64,000 nucleotides of DNA from Neospora caninum Liverpool (taxonomy: Eukaryota; Apicomplexa; Conoidasida; Eucoccidiorida; Sarcocystidae), in contig NC_018398.1 of assembly GCF_000208865.1 (NCBI RefSeq), positions 1,488,001-1,552,000 of the forward strand, read 5' to 3'. The first letter of the stretch is position 1. Every line of letters begins with the position of its first letter. Under the pieces are notes generated by a model, which was not told the DNA's origin, made no database searches, and worked only from the letters and a program-made list of their open reading frames with translations. Position numbers and translations under genes: made by a program. Below are positions 1-12,483 of this stretch, piece by piece.

Positions 1-1157
1 CTGCTGTCTCTACTCCGTGGCGCTCACCACGTTCTTCCTTCTCCTGCTTCAGCTCCGCTCTCTCCTCGCTGTACACCCCCGGGACCGGTTCGCCCTCCAC
101 GACGGCCCCGCTGCCTGCCTTCGAGCGCCTGTGGCGCTCCTCTGTCGGCCGCGCCTCCTCTCTGCGCTGCGCGTCCTCGTCGCCTGCCTCGTTAGCACCG
201 GCCGCCTCCTCGTCCGCCTCCTCTCCCTCGCCTTCTCCCTGTGTCTCCGTGTCCCCGCGGCCTGTCAGGCCTGTCTCCGCCCCCGCCGGCTCCGAGCCGG
301 CGCCCTCGCGCCAGCGGCCCTCGCGCCCCTCCACGCCGCCGCCCAACGGAGACTCTTCCGCCGGGACCTTGACGCGTCTTGTTGCGCCGAGGGCGACGCC
401 GGCGTGTGGGGCGAGCCCAGCGACCGCGAGCAGTCTCTCATCGGCGCCGCGGCTGTCTCCAGCTGTGAGGCGTCTCTCCCTCCGCCGGCGTCGGGCTTAC
501 AAGGTGACGAACATCGCAGGGAAGAGAAGGACGCCGGCTCGCTTCCGCCCGCCGCCTGCTCTCACGCGTCGCCCTCGCGCGGCCTCTCTGCCGTGGGCGA
601 AGGAGGCTCGCAGGGCGGCTTCGCTTCTTCGTCGCGCGTCTCCGGCCGGATAGCCGAAGGACGCACGAGACAAGGAGCGCGAGCGCAAGGCGGAGGCATT
701 CTGCAACAGGTTCTTCACGGCTTTTTGCAGGCGAAGAGACCCAGCGCAGGCCGCTCGGAGGGGCGCGGCGCCTTCGCGGCGAGGGCCGAGAGTCCTGGCG
801 TTCGCGCGCCGCATGCGGCCGACGCCCTTCCCTCTGCGCAGGTGTCTCTCCTCTCCCCCTCGTCTTCCTGTGCGTTCGTCTCCACTTCCTTCTTCGCTCC
901 AGAACGGGACTGCGAAGGCGGGCTGGAGAGCGTGGAAACATCACGCAAGAGCGAGGACGGAGAAGAGGAGCGGAGAGAGAGAAGAGACAGGAGAGAGCGA
1001 GGCGTTTCGAGACGAGGCGAAGACGCCGAACGAAAGAGCGAAGAAGAAGGACGAACGACTACGAGCCGGACAGGCAACTGGGCGAGAGGAAGAGAGGGAG
1101 AGGACGGCGAAGCAGCAGGAGAAACACAGGACTTCGCTGATGGCAGTGAAGTTATGA
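1..1157 (+). CDS. 3' end of a low-complexity protein gene (partial, starts before the window)
   Basis: Reading frame 3 is open from the left edge to 503. It then meets a GT...AG intron at 504-653 (donor after TACAAG, acceptor GGATAG, phase 0) and stays open from 654 to the TGA at 1155-1157. The left exon is very rich in Ser, Pro and Ala. The last exon has a Cys/Arg-rich patch (near 690-730) and then a charged Lys/Glu/Arg tail that is probably helical, ending SLMAVKL. The composition matches the disordered regions common in coccidian proteins. No domain can be named. A further in-frame intron (about 842-902, good pyrimidine tract and CAG) is possible but would change the frame, so I favour read-through. 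The 504-aa open frame in frame 2 over the same DNA ends in a TA microsatellite and is judged a shadow. Confidence 0.5.
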
Positions 1158-4100
1158 AATTAACAAACCACTTCCTTCTTCTTGACATGGCCGCCGCTAC
1201 CGACGCCCTCAAAAATGTGCGTGTCGAGGAGCATTCCATACTGCGAATCTATCGATACATGCACGTACATGTATATTTATGCCCCGATATACAAGTGCAT
1301 ACATACGTATTTATTTACAAGCATATACATAGATATAGATTTTTAATGTATGTCTCCGTGTGGCAACTGTTTCGTCGCCGCTCCAGCTCTCAGGTGTCCC
1401 TACACTCTCTCTGCCCTCAGCTCTACATATATCCATCTGTCTGGCCCTCTACATGGATCTGTCTATATATTCTGCCTATCCATTACTGTCTATCTATAAC
1501 TATATATATATATATATACGTATATATGTAGATCTGTGTAACGTTTACAACGACCAAGCCGGTGTGCTTCATGTTGAATGGCATTTATATAGATTTATTT
1601 TCTGTCACAGTGAACTGAAGGTTTTTCCTTATTGGTCTTTCTGTAAAGTTGTCCATCTGTAGGTACTTCTATGGATATTTACGCATCTATATATACATAT
1701 ATATATTCATATATGTCTATGTATACTTGGCTGTGGGTTGCGATGTTTTGCAGCATTTCCTGCCGGCGGAGAAACTGGAGGCTTTCGAGTTTGGAGCTTC
1801 TCTGCTTTCTCTCAGGTTCGTCTTTTCTGTTTCCTCCTCTCTCCGGCCCGTTTCGTGAGTTTTCCGGTGTGCAGCCAGGCAAGGGGAAACTGCGTTGATG
1901 CGCGGTTCACCGACTCTTCCGAAACTGTTTTGTTCAGGGGCGAGTCGGTCTCTGTTGCTTCGCATTTCCCCGCTTCCTTTTCCATTTCTCCGTCGCTTCT
2001 CCTCCTTCGTCTCCGCTGCGCTTCCCGCGACTCCTCGAGTCTGTGGTCACACGTTTCCGCACGTGTGTGTCCAATAAGGGAACGTCTGCGTGTTTTCTGC
2101 CTGTGTCTTTTCAGCCGCTTTTATTTGGGAGATCTTTGTCTCTTGTTTTTCCTCGCCTACCCGGTGTGCGCCTTCGGCTCGGCGTCCTTGCCGGTTGTGC
2201 TTCTTCTCTTCCACTGCGCGAAGATTCTTCTACAAACGCTGCTTTTTCTACTGAAGAGCGACGCGTCCATATGGGAACTGTGGTGCTACGATCTGGACTA
2301 AAAACAGACAGATTTTAAGAGAAGGGTGAGGGCAGAAGGAGCATCAAAGAAGGCAAAAGAGGATAAAGAAAGAAAGAAAGGAGAGAATGTATGCAAGGAG
2401 AGGAGGAGGCGAAAGGTCCTTTTTCCGGGTGAAGTTTTTCGTTCTGTTGGAGCACGGATCGTCCCCGGTTTTTATGCCGCGTGAGAGGAACGAATTTCAC
2501 TTGCTTTTCGAGTGTCCATGCATCTTTTCAAAGAAAGTGAAGGGAGCCGGGCGTGGAAAGGCTGAAAGAACTGCAGCGGAACTCTAACGCGTTTCCCCGT
2601 TTCCTGCGATGGCACACCGAGGGCGGCCTTGTTGCGAGTAATCGACATCAGATGTACGTACACCGCAAGCGGAGGAAGGTACAGGCCAGAGGAGTCGCGT
2701 CGGCATGAAAAAGGCAACCCGAAAGAAAAGTAAAATGCACGGGTCGTTTCTGGCGGGCTCGAACGCGGCATTGCCTTTCCTTTTCTATTTGCAAGCTTTT
2801 TCGAGTCGCATTGAAGAGCTCGCGGGTTCCGAGGGTGTGCGTCCCTTGCCCATCACCCCCATCACACACTCTTCGCTCGCGTGCGAGTCTCGGCAGAGCG
2901 ACACTGAAGGGGAGAAGGGGCGGGAAAGTAAACAAGGAAGGAGAAATGGCGGATGCAGCCCTTTCTTCCCGTCGTCTTTTAGCCCTCGTGACAGAGCATG
3001 TCGTTCGGTTCCTTTTTGGAGTCAAGGGCCCAAGCGCAAGAAAAGGCTTCGGTTCACGAAACAAGGAAACGGACGCACGAGACTGAGAAACTCGGTCGTT
3101 TTCGCGCGAGCCGCCCTGTCGCTTTGTTTCTGACGTCTTTCTTGGGTCCTCGCCTCTTCCGCGCGAGCTCGCGTGGAAGATAGAGGTTCTGGGGAGACAT
3201 GAACGATGGTCCCCCGCAGAGACGCAGACGCGCAGACTTGTGTAGACTTTAGTGGTCACTGCTTCCTGTCCCCAGTTTTTCCCCAGGCGTCCCGATTCTC
3301 CTCCTCTCTCTAGCAAAAACGACGCGAGGCGAATCTCGCATGTGCCCACCCGCGTCGTGCCACCGGGGTGTATGTACAGCGTGTCTTGTGTGAGCACGAT
3401 CTTTAAACTTTTGCGCGAAACGTTCCAGAAAGGAAGCCACGTCGCAAAGCCTCTCCGCGCGTAGAGCGAACCGAAAAGAACTGCGTACATCTCCGAATAC
3501 GCGTCGCCTTTTCCTCTCGCCTTCCGCGTTGGCGGCCGCTTTCTGTGTTTCGCAGGGGTGGGATCGGTCGCTCTAGCTCTGTGGCGAGGCGTGAGTCATG
3601 AAAAAAGAGCAACGCGCAAAATCTGGGAGCTCTGCTAAAAGAGCCTTTCGAGTGCGAAGGAATTCCGGAAGAGAGGCCCACACCTCGCGGAGAGCTCTGA
3701 GGCTGGACGTCCGGCAAGCGCGGGAAAGACAGGCAGCAGAGACGGGAGGCGCAAGGCCGCCTTCTGCCTTATAGACGAGAAAAAAGCGGAAATGGACCTT
3801 GCGACGGAGCGAGAGACGGTTGAAACGCAAGTGAGGAGAAGCACACGTCTGTGAATCAAAAATCAGAAACAGACTGAAATGAGAAATCCTGTGAAGCCCG
3901 AGCGGAGGGCGGGCCGAGAAACGGAGACCGGCTGCGCGTGGGCAACGAAAGTGAAGAAGAGAGAGGAAAAGAAAGATAGGAAAGACAAAGAGAGGGAAAG
4001 AAAGAGGGGACAGGGCGAGAAACAGAGAGGCGCCTTTTTCTCTCCCCCCGCTTTTGTCTTTGTGGACGGGAGAGACAGAGGAAAGAGCATTAGCAGGGAA

Positions 4101-4173
4101 AAAAAGAAGAGGAAAAGACAACGAGAAGACAAGAAAAGGCACGTGCGCAGAAGAGAAAACGTCTCCTCTCGCT
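1158..4173. other. Intergenic / 3' UTR region between tail-to-tail genes
   Basis: This stretch lies between the stop of the partial plus-strand gene and the stop of the minus-strand METTL3 gene. It holds AT-rich microsatellite DNA (1240-1540 and 1680-1720), a pyrimidine-rich block on the plus strand (1750-2290) and a purine-rich block (2300-2400, 3880-4170). Open frames of up to 280 codons exist on the minus strand (2648-3490), but they show no recognisable domain and no matched splice sites, so I see no supportable gene. Confidence 0.5.
1498..1518. repeat. (TA)n microsatellite
   Basis: About 20 bp of alternating T and A within a longer AT-rich tract downstream of the partial gene. Confidence 0.9.
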
Positions 4174-4786
4174 TTACGCTTCCCCATCCACTGCAGACGT
4201 TTCTTCATTCTTCTCTTCGGCACTGGCGTCTCGATTTTCACTCTCTACACCGGAAGCTGACGGAATATCTGCCAGCGGAAGTCCTTCTCTCTCCGCAAAG
4301 GCATTGTACCGGTCTCGGAGGAGCGGATGCTCGATCTTGACCCCCTTCAGTTGATTTCCTGGAAAAGGAAGAGCCAACAAATTGAAAAGGAGAACGAACC
4401 CGAAGTGAATAACATAAATAGGAAAGACAGAAGCGTAGGAGAGCTGCAGCGGCACACCTAATTACACAGCTCTGTCTATGACAGATGCAGACATGACCAA
4501 ATACATGCATATATATATATATATATATATGCGCATGTAGAGACGAACATATATATAGATGTAGATGTATGTGCAGAACGCATCTCACCTAGAGTGATCC
4601 AGTTGTTGCGGACGTTGTGCATGCGCCCAAAGAGCTCCACTTTCAGGGAATCTGGTGCCATTCTCTCGATGATTCTGGAACGCGACACCCGAAAAGTAGC
4701 AGAATCACAGAAAAGAAAGGCGAGACGTGTCCAAGGTCTCCACACAAAACTACAAAGATACACACATGTATAGATATATAGATATG

Positions 4787-4824
<38 letters not shown>

Positions 4825-7800
4825 TGCATGCATATTTGCTGAGGTATATACGATACATCTGCGTGTCGAGATAGGCGACGGGTCAACAGCATCCACACAA
4901 CCACCTGTATAACTCGATAGAGATATGGATGCGTATGTGTGTCCGGGTACGTGGTGACGAAAGGTTCTTCTCTGTTACAGAAAACACTGAGCATCGAAAT
5001 GGCTCTGTCATCACGATCATCTTTGGAGATCTGGCGAACGCCTCTCGGGGGGGACCTGCCAAATCGGCTCCAGCAAGAAGAGTGTCAAGAACGCGTTTTT
5101 GTCCTCTGGACTTGCCTGTATATTTCGTCGGGTTTTCGGGAGGTTTCGCGCACTTCGCTGACAATGACATCGCAGTCGATGTTTCGATTGAAAGGGACGT
5201 TGCCCTTTACCGCCACCAGACAGTGCTCCTTGGAGTGGTTCAGCCAGTGCCCCGTTCGGCCGGTGCGGATGATGCGCTGCAGCTGATTCGTCTTCACCCA
5301 AAGAATCTCCTCCACGCGTCTGTAACCCCACAGCTGAGGAGAAACCGCAGAAAAAAGGGAGAACCAGAGAAAGAGAAAGACATTGAGAAAAGGCACGGAA
5401 AAAGACGACGGAAAAGAAGACAAAAAAGAGGAGAAGAAGAAGAAAAGTTGTCATTTGGATATATTTTCGGTGTCTAAAGAGACGGCGGCAAAAGGGAAGA
5501 AACGGAGACGCATCTCGAGCGGAACAAGGAAAGGAGTGGAGAGAAACGCCCAGGCACGCACTCGACGGTGGTGGATGTATCGTTAAGCAGATGTAGATCG
5601 ATAAGTGTAGGGCTAGATCGAAGCAGATAGATGCGGACAAAAGCAGATCATTGCAAATCGATATAGACATAATGAGAAAGATGCAAATAGATGAAAAGGC
5701 GTACCTGCAAACACTCTCGCGCCAGCTCCATAGCTCGCCCTGTGACCCACAAGAAAAGAAGGCCTTCTTCTTGAATTAAGTCGACCTACAGAGGGCAAGC
5801 AAGTCCGAAAAAAAAGAAGAAGTACAGAAGACGGCTCCGAGGCGAGTTTGTCGCCAAGACCAAAGGAAGAAAGAACCCCACGGAGGAGCCCTCGACGCAG
5901 ACACACGAGAAGGCGGGCGACGGTAAGTGCCCCGGACAACGCGTGGTCACAGGGAAGAAAGAAGAGGCGAGCGAAGAGGTGAGATGAACGGAGAGAAAAC
6001 GATAAAAAAGCATCGACGACGGCAAAAGGGCAATGCAGAGGAGAAGAGAGAATCTTTTTGCAGATGAGAGAAGCGAAGGAGACAGAGCGAGAAGCGGGAA
6101 GCGGAAAACGGGCGCGCGCCTCTATGTTCCCGTACGTTGTGTGTTCACGTACCCGCAAACTTCGCATTTCTTGATCGGTCATCGTTCCGTAAGGCAAGTC
6201 CATGTGGATATCCCACGGCGGATCGGCCATGACGACGCGAATGAGCTTGCGGAAGATGCTGAAATCGAAGGTCCTGACGTGCGCAGCCGCCCACACAAAC
6301 CGAAGCAGAACATGAAGACGGGGCGAGACATGAAGACGAAAAGGAGCTTCCTCGGGCGGCAGGAAAAGCAGCAAGCGTGTACAGACCAGGCAAGAGGGCG
6401 AGACGCGAGTCGGGTTTAGCGGAGCAGAAACGACCAGGCAGACCTCGCGCAACCGCCGAGCGGCAGAACGAAAGACAAAACGTGCGGAATAGAGGGGGAG
6501 GACGAAAGCAGGGCTGACACCGAAGAGAGAGGCGACGGGAAGAGCGAAAAGCTTATATGAAGCGAGAGGCCGCCCGAAGAAAGAGGGCGAGAGCGACAAA
6601 GAGCGGCGAGAGGGACTTTCAGTCACCTGATATCGCAGCGAATCCACTGCGCAGGGTACTCTGTGTAGGCCCCCGCGGAGATCGTTCCGATCGCGTACGG
6701 ATCCGCCGCCATCTCGCCTCTCCTGAACAGAAAAACGATCAAGCCCCGCGGCCGAGGCGAAACGACGTGGGAGAGAGGAAACAGCGCCAGGAAGGCGGAA
6801 CCGCACATGGCAGAGCCACCAGCCGCGCGACGAAGGGGAGAAGACGACACCGCTGTGAGTCTGGGAGGCAGACGCCGAGGAAAGACACCAGGGAACAGGG
6901 GACGGAACGGCGCGGGGAAAAAGACGAAACACGGGAAGAGGAGGAAAACAAATGAGAGCGACAGGAGAGAGAGAGTGGGCGTGGAGCAGAGACAGCAAGC
7001 GTCAAGGGGGACGGCAGACAAGGAAGGAGAGAGCGAGTCACGGGGGGAGATCGCCAAGAGAAAGCGCCAAGGAAGAACGAGGGGAGAACGTGACATTCGC
7101 GCAGGTGGGAGGCGGCCATGTGATGACGAGACAGCGCCGCCGTTTGGGTCGGGAAGAAGCGAACGGAGTCTGTCTGGAATTTCAAAAACAGAGAGGCCGG
7201 AGACCATCCGCCGCTTTCAAGGTCGATGCTCGAGGCGGCGTGGAGCCGTGCCGCACCTCGCTGCAAGGCGCCGCATTCTCGGGCTCCTAGCCGAAGCGAA
7301 ACGCGTGAAACGAAACGGAAACACGAGCTGACCGCAGGTGAAAAAGGAAGTGGAGAGTTTGACGAAATGCCTTACATCTTTTTCAAGGCGTCATTTTTGG
7401 ATGCGTCGTCGACCTCGTAGTGCACGTAGCGGCACGTCTCGATGTGGCGGCACGTGTCCAAATAGCTGCAATCTCCCAAGCTCACATCTGAGAAAGATCG
7501 AAGAGAACGCCAACAGAAAACCCGCAACTGCAAACGACGAGCGAAAAGATGGAAAAAAACGAACGAGAGAGAAGGAAAGAGTCGCAGGCGCGAGCGGCGG
7601 TGAGACGCCTGTGCGAAAAAGCAAGAGAAACGACGCAGCGAGAACTACAGGAGAGAGCCGCAGAAAAGAGATAAGGAGATCGAGGGGCAGAGAGAACGAG
7701 AAATCGAAGCGAGTTGGAACGAGGGGGAGAGGGAGAGGCCCGAAGAGCGAAAAAAAGGGAAGGCGGCGCCAGGCGTGACGCAGATTCTCGAGCGCGCGTT

Positions 7801-10418
7801 GAACGACTCGCGAGACGGGGCGACGGGAGACTTCGAAAGTGCCTCACCTGTATGCGGGAGAATAATGCGTCGAAAGTGCACCTGCAGGGTAAAACACGCG
7901 CAAAGACGCTCGAATGCGAAGGCGGGCCGCCAGACAAGGGGGAAGAGACGAACACGGAAGAGAGCGAAGGGAGAAGCCGAAACCGAACGCGGCCAAGAAC
8001 GCGCTGCAGGTCGATGGCGAGGCGCCAGTTGGACGGGCCTTTCCGTTCCCGACGCGTCGAAAAGCAAGGCGCTACCAGGTGCCTGATCGTCTCTCAAGAC
8101 GCTCAGCAGCCGAGAGAGAAAAAAGAGAAGCAGGGACAAAAAGAGAGATGAGCTGCAGAAAGGGAGAGGCGTCGACTGCGGCGCCTACTTTGCTGCAAGG
8201 CTTGAAGGAGTTTCTCGCTCGGCAGCATTCGACGCGCGATCCGTAAGTGCAGATTTCCCTCAGCGCGCTGCCGCCCTTGTTCTTGAAGGAGTGAATGATC
8301 ATCTGCTGGCGCGCAGTGGGCGCGCTGAGGAGGGAGGTTAACTCGCTGCCTGAGTCGAGGTCGCGTTGTTTCTGAAAACAAACTCGCAGAAAAGACGGCG
8401 AGCGCACTGAGCATGCGGAAGGAACGTCCAACACGGGGAAGCATGGTACGGGCAGTCCCCGTTTCCAGTCCGCCTCGAATCGCGGATTCGCCTCTCTGGT
8501 CGTGGAAGCGGGGCTCGAGGAGACAGGGGCATTAGACAGACGGGGACAGAGAAAGCGTATCGGAGCTCGCCCTAACTTTGCCTGTCCCGAGAAACCAGGC
8601 GCGGGCTCTGCCTCTCTAGGTCCACTGCTGCGGGTTCCCCCCTGTTTCTTCCCCACTCACCAAAGCCGTCGGAACGCTGAGGAGCTTTTCGAGATCCTGC
8701 AGCTCGGCGTCCGCGCCCTTGTCTCCACCAGGCCCTGTCTTCTTGTCGCCTTCGCACGCGGGAGGCGGCGGCGGGGGCCCGCCTGGCGTCCCCAGAGGCG
8801 CCCCGCCGACGTTGGCGCCCAGCGCGGTCGGAGGGCCCCCGGAGAAGAAGGGCGGCCGGGCAAAGCCCGGGGGCGGTGGCGGCGGAGGCGGCGGGGCGTG
8901 GGGCGGTCCCTGGGGAGGCAGCGAGACAGACGGGAGGGTTTGCGGCCCGGAGAAGGGCGGCCCCGCAGCGGGGACAGCCCGGGGGGGCGGGCCTTCCACG
9001 GCTGCGCCAGGGCGAGGCCCCGTCTCCACGGAGTGCTGCGGCGCCGCGCCGGCGGTCGGCGGGGACGCAGAGGCAACAGCCTGCTGCTGGGACTGCTGAA
9101 AGAGCATGAAGAGGACGGCGCAGATGCGGAGGGGAAACACTGTCTTGATCACCGTCAGCGAGTTGATGGATGCAAGCGCCAGCAGCGGATACGGAAAAGG
9201 GTGGAGAGCGCCAAGGACTGGTGCAGCCGAGGCGTCGCCGCTTTCGCCATCAGCGGCCTCGGCGCGGAAGGCGGCAAACTGGAGGACGCGCAGGACCGCC
9301 TCGGGGCGAAAGAGCCGCTGGCTAGCCAGTGAGGAGACGCGCCCCGCCGCGAACCCCGTCGCCCTCGACGCCTGCTTCAGGTGCGCCGCGAACGCGTTGA
9401 GCTCGATGTGGCATTCGGCCGACCGGGCGAGACACGTGACGGTCTCCGGCCCCGGAGCTGTCTCCGGTCGTCGAATCGCAGGCGACACCGAGGGATGGTG
9501 CAGCAAGGCCCGCAAAATGAAGGGCAATAACTCCTCCATGCTCGACGGCACTTTCGCGCCCTGCGAGAAGGCCAAACTCGGGTGGTCCAGAGGCAAATCC
9601 TGCGGGAGCGGCGGGAGCGCAGCCATGGGGCGCCCTGGGGCCCGAGGCGAGACACCTGTCTCCACGGCCCCTCGGACGTCGCCGCCCTGAGGCTGATGCG
9701 CGGGGCCCGCGCCACCGTGGGGTGCGCGCGCGGTTGCAAGGGCGCCTGGGCCCGAAAACGGCGGATCGCTGGCGTTTTTAACGAGCTGCGCGCTCTCCGC
9801 GGGAGCGTGTAACGCGAGGCCTTCCTCCTGTCTTCGAGGGTCGTGCAGGCCTGCGAGAGGCTGGCGAAACTCCGCTCCTCTGGGCGGGCCCCGGCTGCTC
9901 TCCTCGAAGGGTCTGCGAGGGAACGACGCGGGGCGAGCTGCGTGAGAGTAGAAGCCCTCGCGGTCTCCCTCGGTGTCTCTTCCTCGCACGTCGCGCGACG
10001 GACCCAGGGGCCCGCGACCGTCCGGGGTGTTCCCGTAGGAGACAGCGCCCGCGGGGCCCGCGGCGCCGGGCCTCTTCTCGGATGGCCACCGGTCGGCGCC
10101 GTGGCGGTCGTCGCGCTGTTCGTCTCGGCGCGAGGCCCCGCGCTCGCCCCACGCGCCGCGGTCGCTCTCCGCACCGGGTCTCGCGGCTGCAGCCGCGAGA
10201 CCCGGCGCAGAGGGTTGGGCTTCAGGGGGCCCGGGCTGGCCGGAGACTCCAGGGACGGTCGGTCCGCTGGTCGAGCGACTCAGCGAGGCGAGAGGCGGCG
10301 CCACCACGTTCGTGCTGGGGCCCGAAGGAGGCGCAGTGCCTGCGAGGGACGGGGCGAGACCCGTGCCGGCCAGTCCCAGCTTTCGCTGCTGAAACCTCTG
10401 TCGCAGGTGCGAAGACAT
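4174..10418 (-). CDS. METTL3: METTL3/MT-A70 family mRNA N6-adenosine methyltransferase, catalytic subunit
   Basis: It transfers a methyl group from S-adenosylmethionine to adenosine N6 in mRNA; in other eukaryotes it works in the nucleus with METTL14 and WTAP. Ten exons (high to low): 10418-8661, 8371-8189, 7881-7848, 7487-7376, 6722-6627, 6273-6153, 5785-5705, 5333-5116, 4674-4589, 4358-4174. They join in frame to 957 aa. Exon 1 (586 aa) is Pro/Ala/Gly-rich with a poly-Pro run and is far longer than the equivalent human region. Two CCCH fingers follow: C627, C635/C636, C645, H649 and C665, C671, C677, H681. The catalytic motif DPPW is at 745-748, followed by [11 protein letters not shown]. 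Further MT-A70 signatures are [35 protein letters not shown] and [20 protein letters not shown]. The ATG at 10418 is the first in frame and sits at the start of a long open exon. The intron after exon 8 uses a GC donor. Family assignment is certain; the exact N terminus is less so. Confidence 0.95.
4509..4530. repeat. (TA)n microsatellite in METTL3 intron 9
   Basis: Perfect alternating AT of about 22 bp between exons 9 and 10 of the METTL3 gene. Confidence 0.9.
4786..4824. repeat. (GATA)n microsatellite in METTL3 intron 8
   Basis: About nine copies of the tetranucleotide TAGA/GATA inside the GC-AG intron between exons 8 and 9. Confidence 0.9.
8457..8596 (-). repeat. 140-bp repeat copy 1 (inside METTL3 intron 1)
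   Basis: The reverse complement of this segment matches 12484-12623 without gaps, with roughly 85-90% identity counted by eye. It lies wholly inside the 289-bp first intron of METTL3. Neither copy has an obvious coding potential, terminal inverted repeats or target-site duplication. Confidence 0.8.
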
Positions 10419-12383
10419 GGTGCGAGAGACTGTGAGGCCGAAGAAGGGAACTCTGGGACGCTACCTCATGACGCGGCTTGGGGAGACGAGAAGCGTTCAG
10501 AAAGAAGGGAGAAGAGTTCCGCGAGAGCGAAGCGCGATGGGGAAGCGGAGATTGGGGAAAGAAGAGAAAGGAGGGAGACCGGGCCTGCATCCACTCTTTT
10601 CCAAGCAAAGAGAGAAAAGAAGTGTCGAGCCTAGGGGAAAGAAGATGGAGATGCACAACAAAAGGCCAGGGAACCGGACAGGCAGAAAGCCAGAGGAGAG
10701 GCGTCAACAGAAGAGAAAGAGAGAAGACGAGAGACGGAGACGAGGCGGCCCAGAGACAGAAAGAGAAAAGAAGAAAAGGAGCAGAGCCAAAGAGACGTCT
10801 GAAGCAAACGCGAGCGCGTCTGGTGTCTCGGGTTCGAAAACCAGCGAGGCAAAGACTTTGCCCCCACAACAGTGTCGAGGGCACGAAGGGAAATGGCAGA
10901 GAGGAAGAACAAAGAAGAAGAACGCGAAGTGTCCCAACGAAAGGGGGGGAAAGCAGATAAAACAGCCCACGAAGGCCGGGTCAGCAGCCACGAAAAAATT
11001 GTGAGACTGATAGAAAAACGAAGGAGCGACCGCGTTTCCCTCTTGGGAAAGAAAAGAGGAAACAGAGACGGGGAAAAGAAGAGAGGGAAAGCACAGAAAA
11101 ACCACTGGTGAAAATACACGGGAAACATGCAAATTTTTTCTCGCCCGCTGGGATCAGCAGACGCAGCGAGGCACGCTTCAGACTTTTCACATCCGTGCTG
11201 GTTTTGCTCCAGTGCAGTTCGATGCTCTTTTTTTGTTGCTTAACGCAGAGCCTTCTTTTTTCGCGGGTATTGTCCTCTGTGTTTGGACGTTTTCTGTTTG
11301 GCGTCCTTCTCGCCATGTCTTGCGTCCACTCGAATGGTGTCTCCTCATCTCTCCACTCTTCTGTGTCTCGCTTCTGTCTCGCCTGGATCTCTTTCTTCTG
11401 TGTCCTCCCTCCTTTTTTTTCTTTCTCTGTTTTTTCTGTGTTTCTTCTTCCTCTCTCTATTCTCCGCTTTCCTTTCCTTGAGCTCTCTTTTCTGTACCCT
11501 TCACAGTCATTTCTTCACCCGTCGCTGCTTGTGTCCCCGTCTCTAGCATTTCATCTCTCCGCGTCTCTCCTCCTCGCTCTCTACTTTCTTTGTTCTTTTC
11601 CGCACCCTTTGTTCTTTCTTTCCGTCTTGTGAAGACTTCACGACCCCGCCACCTGTGCCGGTGGAGCGCCGAGCTCGTTTCCCGGTGTACGTACAGTGGC
11701 CAGCTCGCCACCAGCGATACAAATGTGTGTGGGCGAAACATTCCCGGTTTACAAAAAACGGCGAGCTGTCGCAAGATGCGTCAGCGCAAGGTGCAGAATC
11801 CGGCATTGCCAAGAGCTGTGTCAGTTTGAGGCTTTCGAAGAGAAGCTACTGTTCGCAGGGATCTTGCGTTAGCTGCAGTCGCATGACAGCCTCGGTCTCG
11901 CCCCTTCAGTCTTCTTCAGTAGAAGTTATACTGTAGGGCAGAGGAAACACGAAGCCTGCACCGCACACTATCCGGCTTACGTACGCCTTTGCTAAGTGGC
12001 GTTCATGAAGCTGAAAGAGAACAACTACTAGGATGCGAGCATGATCAAACCAGCATACTGGGATTGATTACCCCTTGAGGCAGGAGTTAGTTTTAATCCT
12101 TTTCTGGGGAGTTCATCCTACGAGTTGGCCTCCTGGTTTAGATATTGAATGTGTTTGCCGGATGCAAAGTTTTACCGGTTACACGAATCCCCTGTCTGCT
12201 TGTAGAGTGAGTGCACCGCTTGAGCTAGATCTTTCTTTTTCCTTCACACCCGCTAAAGCTACGGCAGGCAAAAAGTGAGCTATACAATCCGTTTGCTCAA
12301 TGCGGTACAACAAACCAACGGTTGACACCTTTGATGTGTCCCGCCAAGCGGGCGAGTTGAAAGAGTCGAAGAAATGGAAAAGC
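10419..12383. other. METTL3 5' leader/promoter side of the divergent intergenic region
   Basis: From 10420 to about 11110 the plus strand is almost entirely purine-rich, so the METTL3 sense strand is pyrimidine-rich. From about 11200 to 11640 the plus strand becomes pyrimidine-rich. The switch near 11110-11200 is a plausible divergent promoter zone for METTL3 and the coiled-coil gene. The DNA from 11640 to 12383 is of mixed composition with only short open frames. No gene is supported. Confidence 0.45.
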
Positions 12384-12483
12384 NNNNNNNNNNNNNNNNN
12401 NNNNNNNNNNNNNNNNNNNNNNNNNNNNNNNNNNNNNNNNNNNNNNNNNNNNNNNNNNNNNNNNNNNNNNNNNNNNNNNNNNN
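12384..12483. other. Assembly gap of 100 N
   Basis: Exactly 100 unknown bases, the usual placeholder for a gap of unknown size. Sequence to its right begins directly with the second copy of a 140-bp repeat, which may have caused the assembly break. Confidence 0.98.

Noticed and set aside
17..1531. 504-codon open frame on the plus strand starting near the left edge
   Set aside because: It runs on into a TA microsatellite. Frame 3 gives a better-supported coding path with a clean 150-bp GT-AG intron and a sensible stop at 1157.
2648..3490. 280-codon minus-strand open frame
   Set aside because: No domain, Arg/Ser-biased composition typical of GC-rich non-coding DNA, and no supporting splice or start context.
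5613..6998. 461-codon minus-strand open frame
   Set aside because: It reads through METTL3 introns; only the DPPW-containing part (6153-6273) is a true exon, and it is already included in the METTL3 model.
9843..10634. 263-codon plus-strand open frame opposite METTL3 exon 1
   Set aside because: Antisense shadow of a GC-rich coding exon; Arg/Ala/Gly-rich with no independent signal.
12040..12300. AT-richer stretch considered as an inserted mitochondrial DNA fragment
   Set aside because: Translations do not resemble cob, cox1 or cox3, and I could not match it to a mitochondrial rRNA piece; a search against the mitochondrial sequence would decide.
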